The notes below the pieces were generated by a model. That model searched no databases, was not told the DNA's origin, and was given only the letters and a program-made list of their open reading frames with translations. A program made the position numbers and the translations under genes. Shown here piece after piece: positions 6,085-11,968 of a stretch of DNA of 11,968 nt; positions within the stretch are counted from its first letter, which is position 1; every line of letters starts with the position of its first letter. The DNA comes from Planktomarina sp. (lineage in GTDB: Bacteria; Pseudomonadota; Alphaproteobacteria; Rhodobacterales; Rhodobacteraceae): positions 1-11,968 of the forward strand of contig JADHLF010000055.1 in the NCBI GenBank assembly GCA_016780825.1, read 5' to 3'.

Positions 6085-6849
6085 ATGAAACACTCAATTC
6101 TCACAATTAAGTGGGGCACTGAATTTTCCTCTGAACATGTAAACATATTGTTTAGGGCTGCGAGAGATATGAGTGCTTTGGATTTTCAGTTCATTTGTAT
6201 GACAGATGACCCGATGGGTTTGGACGAGAGCATCATCAGCTTGCCAATTCCAATGAGCGGGCTCCAGGCCTTTCCGAAATCACAAGGCGCCTGGCCCAAG
6301 CTGTGTTTATTTCACCCCGAAATTGCCGATACGCTTGAAATCGTTTTGTTCTTGGATATTGATACGGTCCTGACCGGAAACATTGACCCCTTCTTTGAAG
6401 ATCCCGGTGACAGGCTCAGAATGCTGAGTTGTGGCCCAAGATGGCGGCAGTTTGATCCGAGTTTTGAGCCCATGGGGGCCACGGGTGTGTTTACCTACAG
6501 GCCGTCGTTTCACACCAATATATTTGATGCGTTTCGCAAGGATCCTGAACTGGCCTATAACAACTTCGTCGTTGAGCAAGATTTTGTGGCCGCGCAGGCG
6601 CTCAAAAAGGACTATTATCCATTAGAGTGGATACAGAGTTTCAAGTATCATTTGCGGCGTCAATATTTGATGGACATATTTGTGCCGCCTTTGCAGCCTG
6701 CACCGGAAACCTTAATGGTCGCCTTTCATGGCTTTCCGCGCCCGAACTTCATTGCCGATAAAACCAGCCGCTGGGCAAAGTTTCCACGCTGCGGGATTCA
6801 CAGGCCGAAGTGGCTGATCGACTATTGGGATAAATACAAAGACGCGTGA
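6085..6849 (+). CDS. Putative glycosyltransferase, GT-A fold with DxD motif
   Basis: A 254-residue soluble protein with no signal peptide or membrane segment. The N-terminal beta strand is SILTIKWG (4-11). The metal and sugar-nucleotide-binding DxD motif is DID at 91-93 in VLFLDIDTVL, followed by GNIDPFF. Then come GATGVF (131-136), VVEQDF (162-167) and a C-terminal HGFPRP (215-220) with conserved His and aromatic residues. This order is typical of GT8-like and related capsule or LPS transferases; the exact family and acceptor are unknown. The ATG at 6085 is chosen because AAAGG (6072-6076) lies 8 bases upstream and similarity begins there, although the frame stays open to 5965. It stands alone, without other polysaccharide genes, and is visibly richer in A/T-ending codons than its neighbours, which suggests acquisition by transfer. 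Confidence 0.78.
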   Translation: MKHSILTIKWGTEFSSEHVNILFRAARDMSALDFQFICMTDDPMGLDESIISLPIPMSGLQAFPKSQGAWPKLCLFHPEIADTLEIVLFLDIDTVLTGNIDPFFEDPGDRLRMLSCGPRWRQFDPSFEPMGATGVFTYRPSFHTNIFDAFRKDPELAYNNFVVEQDFVAAQALKKDYYPLEWIQSFKYHLRRQYLMDIFVPPLQPAPETLMVAFHGFPRPNFIADKTSRWAKFPRCGIHRPKWLIDYWDKYKDA

Positions 6850-6940
6850 TGACCTTTGCCGACGCCTTCCAGCTCAGGCAGAGGCGCGCAGATGATATGA
6901 TATAAAATCAATATTTTAGAATGTATTGCGCTCGAATTTC
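6850..6940. other. Convergent intergenic gap with two weak stems
   Basis: Between the convergent stops of the glycosyltransferase and glpK lie a 5-bp stem CGCCT/AGGCG (6863-6867 with 6882-6886) and an all-AT 6-bp stem TAAAAT/ATTTTA (6903-6908 with 6913-6918). Either could contribute to termination, but neither is a strong intrinsic terminator. Confidence 0.3.
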
Positions 6941-8416
6941 CTACACCAAAGTTCGGCGCACAGAGTCTTTCCAACCCGCATATAGCCTCTCGCGATCGGG
7001 CGCGGCCATGTTGGGCTCAAAGCGGCAATCGCAGGCCCAGCTCTCCGCGAACCCCTGTTGGTCGGGGTAAACGCCGGCGCGTGATCCCGCCAACCAGGCC
7101 GCTCCCAGGGCTGTGGTTTCTAAAACCTTTGGCCTATCCACGGGCGCGCCCAGAATATCTGCGAGAAACTGCATGGTCCAATCGGAGGCTGTCATGCCGC
7201 CATCGACGCGCAAAACAGCCTCGCCGGGCCGTCCCATGTCATCTTGCATCGCCAGCAGCAGATCACGGGTCTGATAGCCGACGCTTTGAAGCGCCGCTTT
7301 GGCAAATTCCTTGGGTCCCGAATTGCGGGTCAAGCCGAAGATCGCGCCGCGACATTCGGCATTCCAATAGGGCGCGCCAAGCCCAGTAAACGCAGGCACG
7401 AGGTATAGCGATTGAGTGGGATCGGCGGCGGCGGCCATATCTGCGGTTTCATGGGCCGCAGAAATAAGCCCCAGCCCATCGCGCAGCCATTGCACGACCG
7501 CCCCGGCGATAAAAATTGAGCCCTCCAGCGCATAGGTCGGCTTACCGTCAAACTGATAGGCGATTGTACCCAGCATCCGATTCTTGGATGTCACCAAAGT
7601 GTCGCCGGTGTTCAGCAGCGCAAAACAGCCCGTGCCATAGGTTGATTTCAACATCCCAGGCGCGAAGCATGCCTGACCAATCGTGGCGGCTTGTTGGTCC
7701 CCCGCCACGCCCAGAATGGGTATAGCTGCACCAAACAAATCGGTTGTCCCGAACTCCGAGGCGCAATCGCGCACCTCGGGCAACATCGCTTGCGGCACCT
7801 GCATCAGCGCGCAGATCTGCCCATCCCAGCAACCGCGGCGAATGTCATAGAGCATGGTGCGGGCCGCATTGGTCGCATCGGTCACATGCGCGCGCCCTTC
7901 GGTGAGCTTCCAGATCAAATAGCTGTCCATGGTCCCAAAGAGCAATTCACCCCGCGCCGCCCGCTCGGCTGCCCCTTCCACATGAGTGAGCAGCCAATGC
8001 AGCTTGGTCGCGGAAAAATAGGGATCAAGCAAAAGGCCGGTCTTTTGCGTGATCTCTGTCTCATGTCCCTCGGCACGCAGATGATCGCAAAATGCAGAGG
8101 TGCGCCGATCCTGCCAAACAATCGCCTTATGAATGGGCGCGCCCGTTCTGCGGTCCCAGACCAAAGTCGTTTCCCGCTGATTGGTAATGCCGATAGCCGC
8201 GATATCTTTGGCGGTGCAGCCCGCCTGCTGCATCACACCGCCGACAACCGATTGCACAGAGGCCCAAATGTCCTCTGCATCATGTTCAACCCATCCCGAT
8301 TGCGGGAAATATTGTTGAAATTCTTGCTGGCAGGATTGGACCGGGTGCATGTCTTGGTCAAAAAGAATGGCACGGCTCGAGGTGGTGCCTTGATCAATAG
8401 CCAGAATATAGGTCAT
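6941..8416 (-). CDS. glpK: Glycerol kinase
   Basis: A 491-residue FGGY-family carbohydrate kinase, full length for GlpK (about 495-502). It phosphorylates glycerol to sn-glycerol 3-phosphate with ATP in the cytosol. Visible sites are the phosphate loop DQGTTSSR (8-15), the glycerol-contacting R81-E82 in TNQRETT and Y133, the catalytic base D240 in GVAGDQQA, and the ATP-site STYGTGCF. Compared with E. coli GlpK, the loop just before IPI is about three residues shorter and lacks the GGKGGTR-type sequence that binds the inhibitor fructose 1,6-bisphosphate. The start has GGGAG five bases upstream. No glpF, glpD or glpR lies beside it; it is 72 bp downstream of rlmE on the same strand and may share that transcript or use its own promoter in the gap. 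Confidence 0.96.
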   Translation of the reverse strand: MTYILAIDQGTTSSRAILFDQDMHPVQSCQQEFQQYFPQSGWVEHDAEDIWASVQSVVGGVMQQAGCTAKDIAAIGITNQRETTLVWDRRTGAPIHKAIVWQDRRTSAFCDHLRAEGHETEITQKTGLLLDPYFSATKLHWLLTHVEGAAERAARGELLFGTMDSYLIWKLTEGRAHVTDATNAARTMLYDIRRGCWDGQICALMQVPQAMLPEVRDCASEFGTTDLFGAAIPILGVAGDQQAATIGQACFAPGMLKSTYGTGCFALLNTGDTLVTSKNRMLGTIAYQFDGKPTYALEGSIFIAGAVVQWLRDGLGLISAAHETADMAAAADPTQSLYLVPAFTGLGAPYWNAECRGAIFGLTRNSGPKEFAKAALQSVGYQTRDLLLAMQDDMGRPGEAVLRVDGGMTASDWTMQFLADILGAPVDRPKVLETTALGAAWLAGSRAGVYPDQQGFAESWACDCRFEPNMAAPDRERLYAGWKDSVRRTLV

Positions 8417-8488
8417 GAAAACTCCCGCCGTTTAAGGATATTTCGAATTCAAAATGTGCCGCGACTGTAGGGGCGATGTAAAGGGGAT

Positions 8489-9199
8489 TTAACCGCGAAA
8501 TCCCGTGGCCACGACGAATTTCTCTGACGAGCTTGAGCGCGAGGCCGGCGGTTTCATATTGATGACTTTGGTGAATTTTTGCTTGAGCAGCGCTTGCAGC
8601 TCGCCTTCTGCGCCGCCAGCCAGAACCTTGGCCACAAAAGTGCCACCCGGTGTCAGCACATCAAAGGCAAAATAAGCCGCCGCTTCGCATAAAGCAATGA
8701 TGCGCAGATGGTCGGTTTGCTTGTGACCTGAGGAGGCAGCAGCCATATCCGACATCACCACATCGGCGGGCCCGTTGAGCCAGGCCTTCACCTTGGCATC
8801 TGCATCATCTTCCATGAAATCGAGCACATGAATCTCCGCGCCGGGAATGCTCTCGACCTCCTGCAGATCCACACCCAAAATTGTGCCAACCTTTTTGCCC
8901 TGCCGCGTGCCCAAGGCGTTGATGCGCTGGACCGCCACTTGGCACCATCCGCCCGGTGCACAGCCCAGATCCACAACCCGCGCTCCGGGCACCAAGAAGC
9001 GAAATTTATCATCAAGTTCCAGTATCTTATAGGCCGCGCGTCCGCGATACCCATCGGCCTGGGCCCGCTTGACATAGGGATCATTCAGCTGCCGCTCCAG
9101 CCAGAGCGTTGAGGAGAGTTTCCGCCCCCGGGCCGTTTTCACTTTGACGCGCAGATCTCGCTGACCGCGCCCACTGTTATTGCCTGGAGTTTTCGCCAT
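8489..9199 (-). CDS. rlmE: 23S rRNA (uridine-2552-2'-O)-methyltransferase RlmE/FtsJ
   Basis: A 236-residue S-adenosylmethionine-dependent methyltransferase that modifies U2552 of the ribosomal A-loop late in large-subunit assembly. The SAM motif VVDLGCAPGGW is at 75-85. The catalytic K-D-K-E tetrad reads K58, D151, K191 and E226; the D-K and K-E spacings (40 and 35) equal those of E. coli RlmE (K38, D124, K164, E199). A basic N-terminal extension of about 20 residues relative to E. coli could bind RNA. The start lies 6 bases after the ppx stop, and the TGAGG formed by that stop provides the ribosome-binding site, so the two are translationally linked. Confidence 0.96.
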   Translation of the reverse strand: MAKTPGNNSGRGQRDLRVKVKTARGRKLSSTLWLERQLNDPYVKRAQADGYRGRAAYKILELDDKFRFLVPGARVVDLGCAPGGWCQVAVQRINALGTRQGKKVGTILGVDLQEVESIPGAEIHVLDFMEDDADAKVKAWLNGPADVVMSDMAAASSGHKQTDHLRIIALCEAAAYFAFDVLTPGGTFVAKVLAGGAEGELQALLKQKFTKVINMKPPASRSSSSEKFVVATGFRG

Positions 9200-9205
9200 A
9201 TCGCC

Positions 9206-10321
9206 TCAGCTCTTTTGTTCGCTCAAAACACCGTCTGCGCTCATTTGTGCATAGAGTAAACCCTCGCGCAGGCCCCGATCGGCCACCGATAATTTATGGG
9301 TGGGCCAGCACCGCAGCAAGGCTTGCAAAATGGCCGCCCCAGACATGATCAGCGCTTGGCGATCTTTGCCGATACGCGGATCATTTTGACGTCCGACCGG
9401 GCCCAAACGCAGATAATCATGAATCACCTTGTCAATTTCAATGGAAGACATCGCCAGCCCATCGACCTTGTTACGATCATAGCGGCGCAGCCCCAAGTGG
9501 CTGGCCGCGACGGTCGTCACCGTGCCACTTGTCCCGATGATTTGGAAATGCTCCATTTTATAGGCGCGATCATAGGGGATGAAACTCTCTAACTTTTCCT
9601 CGAACAAGAGGCTCATCAACGCAAAGCGGCCCGCGTCATCTTCCACATCATTGAACAAATCGCGCAGGGTCGCCACCCCAAGGGGCACTGAAATCCAATC
9701 CACCACCTTGGCCCCGTATTTGTTCGGACGCTCGCCCGAACGAAACCCGCGGTGCATATGCATAATGGCGCGGCTGCGCAATTTGGGTGTTACATCCACC
9801 AGGTCAATCCAAACCAATTCGGTGGACCCGCCGCCGATGTCGACGACCAATAGCTGGTCTGTATCGCGATTCACCAGGGGGGCGCAGGACAAAACCGCCA
9901 ATTGCGCCTCCTCCTCTGCCTTGATGATTTCCAGCTTCAAGCCCGTTTCCGTGCGGATTTGGCGCATGAGCTCGGGGCCATTGGCGGCGCGCCGGCACGC
10001 CTCTGTGGCCACCAGACGCATTTTTTTCACCCGATATTGCCGCAATTTTTGGCTGCACACCCGCAAAGCCTGAAGGGTGCGCGCCATGGAGACACGGCTG
10101 AGGCGCCCAGTTTCTTCCAAACCCTGCCCAAGCTGGACCGATTTTGAGAAGCTGTCGACAATTTTAAATTGCGCCCCCTCCGGTTGCGCAATCAGCATGC
10201 GGCACGAATTTGTACCAAGATCCAAGGCCGCATAAAGCGGATGAACCTGGGCCTTGAGGCCTGCGGTTGACTCAACCGCTTTGGGAATCGCATCCGCAGA
10301 CCGAGGACGCTGTGGCGTCAT
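9206..10321 (-). CDS. ppx: Exopolyphosphatase / guanosine pentaphosphatase (Ppx/GppA family)
   Basis: A 371-residue ASKHA-fold phosphatase. The first phosphate loop is YAALDLGTNSCRM (30-42) and the second is VVDIGGGSTELV (159-170). The catalytic glutamate region is EIIKAEEEAQL (131-141), and IGTSGTVTT lies further on. Members hydrolyse terminal phosphate of polyphosphate and/or pppGpp, linking phosphate storage and the stringent response. At about 370 residues it is the short, two-domain type common in alphaproteobacteria, without the C-terminal HD-like domain of E. coli Ppx (about 510 residues). About 25 poorly conserved residues precede the first loop, so the start could be later. It heads the ppx-rlmE pair; the sequence upstream has only a weak ribosome-binding site. 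Substrate preference cannot be read from sequence. Confidence 0.93.
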   Translation of the reverse strand: MTPQRPRSADAIPKAVESTAGLKAQVHPLYAALDLGTNSCRMLIAQPEGAQFKIVDSFSKSVQLGQGLEETGRLSRVSMARTLQALRVCSQKLRQYRVKKMRLVATEACRRAANGPELMRQIRTETGLKLEIIKAEEEAQLAVLSCAPLVNRDTDQLLVVDIGGGSTELVWIDLVDVTPKLRSRAIMHMHRGFRSGERPNKYGAKVVDWISVPLGVATLRDLFNDVEDDAGRFALMSLLFEEKLESFIPYDRAYKMEHFQIIGTSGTVTTVAASHLGLRRYDRNKVDGLAMSSIEIDKVIHDYLRLGPVGRQNDPRIGKDRQALIMSGAAILQALLRCWPTHKLSVADRGLREGLLYAQMSADGVLSEQKS

Positions 10322-10549
10322 ACTTATACGCCTTTCGAGTTTCGAGTTGCCCCTAACCTAAGCTCTTCGGCGATGCCTTGCAATCACTCATAAAGTTATT
10401 GCCAATTTTTCCAAAATAACCGCCTTTTCACGGCACAGCCTTTTTGGCATGACAGGAAAGTCGCTCTCACCAGTTCAATTGTCGAAATTCGACCCTGTTT
10501 TGAAATCAGTTGCACCTAGTTATCCGTGACACAGTTGTGAGGAATCATT
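10322..10549. promoter_or_regulatory. Divergent promoter region of ppx and the one-carbon cluster
   Basis: 228 bp without a gene. It contains a doubled TTTCGAG near the ppx start (about 10333-10346) and several A/T runs. Leftward, TTGCAA and TTAGGT 16 bases apart could be the ppx promoter (read on the minus strand), but this is a weak match. Rightward, no good -35/-10 pair was found, although TTGAAA (10500-10505) is a possible -35. I saw no SAM or cobalamin riboswitch core that I could recognise. Confidence 0.4.
10481..10493. promoter_or_regulatory. Perfect palindrome GTCGAA-A-TTCGAC, candidate operator
   Basis: Six-base arms are exactly complementary around a single A, 57 bp before the first codon of the one-carbon cluster. 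The single-base centre suits a protein dimer site rather than an RNA hairpin. The position is right for a transcription factor controlling the rightward operon. The regulator is unknown. Confidence 0.4.
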
Positions 10550-10855
10550 ATGGCAGATGTAATTGTAGTGTATTGGCGTGACATCCCGGCCCAAGTCATT
10601 GTCGGCAAGGGTCGCAAAGCGTCAAAGGTGCAATTGCCAGAGCGTTTTGAGCAGGCCATTGACCGTGCAGCCATGAAGGTTGGCGCCGAAGATACGGATG
10701 CTTATCTCGCCGAATGGCGCAAATCCGAGCCCTATGCGGTTGAGGGCGATCAGGCCGATGTGGCCCAATCAGAAGCCGCCCGTCTCGACGCAGAATATGA
10801 TCGAGAGAAAATCAAACAGCTCATTGCCAATGATGGCTGGGCCACACAGGCCTAG
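10550..10855 (+). CDS. Small 'virulence factor' family protein (PF13769-like), of unknown function
   Basis: A 101-residue soluble protein starting MADVIVVYWRDIPAQV with no signal peptide. The central part has RFEQAIDRAAMKVG and DAYLAEWRK, and the C-terminal half is a charged helix rich in Asp, Glu and Lys. The look matches the small family labelled 'virulence factor' in databases; that name has no bearing on its place here. The start has GAGGA six bases upstream. It is followed after 37 bp by an MTHFR-like gene and a pterin-binding methyltransferase, an association I recall for related Rhodobacterales, so a role in folate/corrinoid methyl transfer is the best guess. It might be an accessory or small-domain partner of the split methionine synthase. 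Function is inferred from neighbours only. Confidence 0.75.
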   Translation: MADVIVVYWRDIPAQVIVGKGRKASKVQLPERFEQAIDRAAMKVGAEDTDAYLAEWRKSEPYAVEGDQADVAQSEAARLDAEYDREKIKQLIANDGWATQA

Positions 10856-10892
10856 ATCCCCCAAGTTACCAGTTGAAAAGAAGGAGCGGCCC

Positions 10893-11819
10893 ATGGCCCT
10901 ACTCAATTTTGGATCCAAAGACACCGCAGGTGTCGAGATCAACCCGCAGGTCGAAAGCTTTTTAAAGGATTACTCCATTGAAGTGATGCCACGCACGGCG
11001 GAGAAAATTGAAGATTTCCGCGATCTTTTGCCCGCAAAAACCCGTGTTTACATCGCGCATATCGAAGGCACGCCCATTGAAGATATGGTGGCCACGGCCA
11101 AGCGCATTTCAGGCGAAGGTTTTGCCGTCATGCCGCATTTCCCCGCAAGGATCATCAAAGATGAGGCCACGTTGCGCAATTGGATCGCCATGTATCAGGG
11201 CGAAGCCGGCGTTGACCAAGCCTTGCTGCTCGCGGGCGGCGTGACACAGCCGCATGGGGATTATGACAGCTCCATGCAATTGCTCGAAAGCGGTGCCTTT
11301 GGCGACACGGGTTTCAAGCGCCTGCATGTGGCGGGGCATCCTGAAGGCAATAAAGACATTGATCCAGATGGCTCCATGACCAATGTCACCGCGGCTCTGC
11401 GTTGGAAGCAAGCATTTTCAGAGACCTCCGACGCAGATATGGCCATTGCAACGCAGTTTTGTTTTGAGGCGGCCCCGGTGATTGACTGGGCCAATGGGCT
11501 GGCGGCCAATGGCATCACCCTGCCCATACACATCGGTGTGGCCGGCCCGGCCAAACTGCAAACCTTGATCAAATTTTCGATCGCCTGTGGTGTGGGCGCC
11601 TCTCTGCGGGTGCTGCAACGGCGTGCCAAGGATCTCACCAAATTGCTTTTGCCCTTCACCCCTGACGAATTCTTGAGCGATCTTGCGGCCCATAAAGCCG
11701 CCAATCCGGATTTTGGCATCTCGCATGTCCATTTCTTCCCACTTGGTGGGATTAAAACCAATGCCAATTGGGCCATCGAACATGGCGGCTCCTCCGCCAC
11801 TCCAGTTTCTCAATCCTAA
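10893..11819 (+). CDS. Methylenetetrahydrofolate reductase-like protein (MetF/MTHFR family)
   Basis: A 308-residue TIM-barrel flavoprotein of the MTHFR family, expected to interconvert 5,10-methylene- and 5-methyl-tetrahydrofolate. Landmarks are SIEVMPR (E30, equivalent to E. coli E28), MPHFPARII (80-88), LLLAGG (111-116), LHVAGHPEGN (144-153), ATQFCFEA (186-193, Q188 equivalent to E. coli Q183) and PIHIGVAGPA (211-220). Where E. coli MetF has LRGD with the catalytic D120, this protein has LAGG. The start at 10893 is fixed by AAGGAG (10881-10886) six bases upstream; the open frame extends further left only as a shadow of the preceding gene. A pterin-binding methyltransferase gene follows after 12 bp, so the product methyl-THF probably goes straight to a corrinoid acceptor. 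It may instead run in the oxidative direction in C1 catabolism. Confidence 0.88.
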   Translation: MALLNFGSKDTAGVEINPQVESFLKDYSIEVMPRTAEKIEDFRDLLPAKTRVYIAHIEGTPIEDMVATAKRISGEGFAVMPHFPARIIKDEATLRNWIAMYQGEAGVDQALLLAGGVTQPHGDYDSSMQLLESGAFGDTGFKRLHVAGHPEGNKDIDPDGSMTNVTAALRWKQAFSETSDADMAIATQFCFEAAPVIDWANGLAANGITLPIHIGVAGPAKLQTLIKFSIACGVGASLRVLQRRAKDLTKLLLPFTPDEFLSDLAAHKAANPDFGISHVHFFPLGGIKTNANWAIEHGGSSATPVSQS

Positions 11820-11831
11820 GGATTTCCAGAT

Positions 11832-11968
11832 ATGACACGCACTGTTGTAGAGTCAAAAACCAAGACAGCCATCATCGGCTTTGATGAGCCCTTCTGCGTG
11901 ATTGGTGAGCGCATCAATCCAACAGGCCGCAAGATCTTGAATGCAGAGTTGGAAGCGGGAGATTATTC
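11832..11968 (+). CDS. Pterin-binding methyltetrahydrofolate:corrinoid methyltransferase (5' part only)
   Basis: Only 45 codons are inside the window. They contain VIGERINPTGRK (about residues 22-33), the signature at the start of the pterin-binding barrel of methionine synthase MetH and of AcsE/MtgA-type methyl-THF:corrinoid methyltransferases. No homocysteine-binding module precedes it, so this is a stand-alone folate module rather than full MetH. AAGGA overlapping the stop of the previous gene lies 9 bases upstream, which indicates translational coupling. In roseobacters such as Phaeobacter, methionine synthase has been reported to be split over separate genes; this fits as the folate module of such an enzyme, but a catabolic methyltransferase is also possible. 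Confidence 0.85.
   Translation, partial: MTRTVVESKTKTAIIGFDEPFCVIGERINPTGRKILNAELEAGDY

Noticed and set aside
10322..10549. A SAM- or cobalamin-type riboswitch before the methyl-transfer operon
   Set aside because: No recognisable conserved core was seen by eye; a covariance-model search would be needed to exclude it.
10680..10892. A longer start for the MTHFR-like gene inside the preceding gene
   Set aside because: That part is a shadow of the small protein's gene; the ATG at 10893 has a consensus AAGGAG six bases upstream.

Overview
The window looks like a chromosomal segment of a marine alphaproteobacterium of the Rhodobacterales (roseobacter group). The basis is the SoxV/SoxS/SoxR/SoxT arrangement, the ppx-rlmE pair, and the small 'virulence factor'-family gene followed by an alphaproteobacterial MTHFR and a stand-alone pterin-binding methyltransferase. 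Codon use is moderately G+C-rich. The genus cannot be fixed from the sequence; a moderate-GC roseobacter is only a guess.

Layout. (1) 1-3841 is the regulatory and transport flank of a sulfur-oxidation (sox) locus. A CcdA-type soxV runs leftward off the window. Diverging from it are soxS (periplasmic thioredoxin), soxR (ArsR-family sulfane-sulfur-type repressor) and two different YeeE/YedE (SoxT) transporters. An AT-rich intergenic stretch with an imperfect palindrome lies at the divergent start. The enzymatic sox genes are presumably left of base 1. (2) A strong hairpin at 3850-3880 separates this from leftward genes. These are a beta-hydroxyacid dehydrogenase (3890-4771) and a striking broken junction: the 3' third of a D-2-hydroxyacid dehydrogenase gene joined out of frame to the 5' part of a secreted BspA/DUF285-repeat surface protein gene. 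The breakpoint is at the edge of a 75-nt coding repeat. (3) 5592-6084 is non-coding and leads into an orphan, A+T-richer glycosyltransferase gene (6085-6849). (4) Leftward ppx/gppA - rlmE - glpK, where the first two are almost certainly co-transcribed. (5) After a 228-nt intergenic region with a perfect small palindrome, a rightward one-carbon cluster begins: 'virulence factor'-family small protein, MTHFR-like protein, and the start of a pterin-binding corrinoid methyltransferase that runs off the right edge.

How the genes work together. SoxV passes reducing equivalents across the membrane to periplasmic thioredoxins such as SoxS, which keep the SoxYZ carrier reduced. SoxR would repress until sulfane sulfur modifies its two conserved cysteines. 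The two SoxT proteins could import a sulfur species for oxidation and/or signalling. The right-hand cluster reduces methylene-THF and passes the methyl group to a corrinoid protein, as expected of the split methionine synthases of this group.

No tRNA, rRNA, CRISPR array or intact mobile element was seen. The most unusual items are the BspA/dehydrogenase junction, the paired SoxT paralogues with structured DNA between them, the alternative start of SoxR, a glycerol kinase with a shortened FBP loop, and an MTHFR that appears to lack the usual active-site aspartate.
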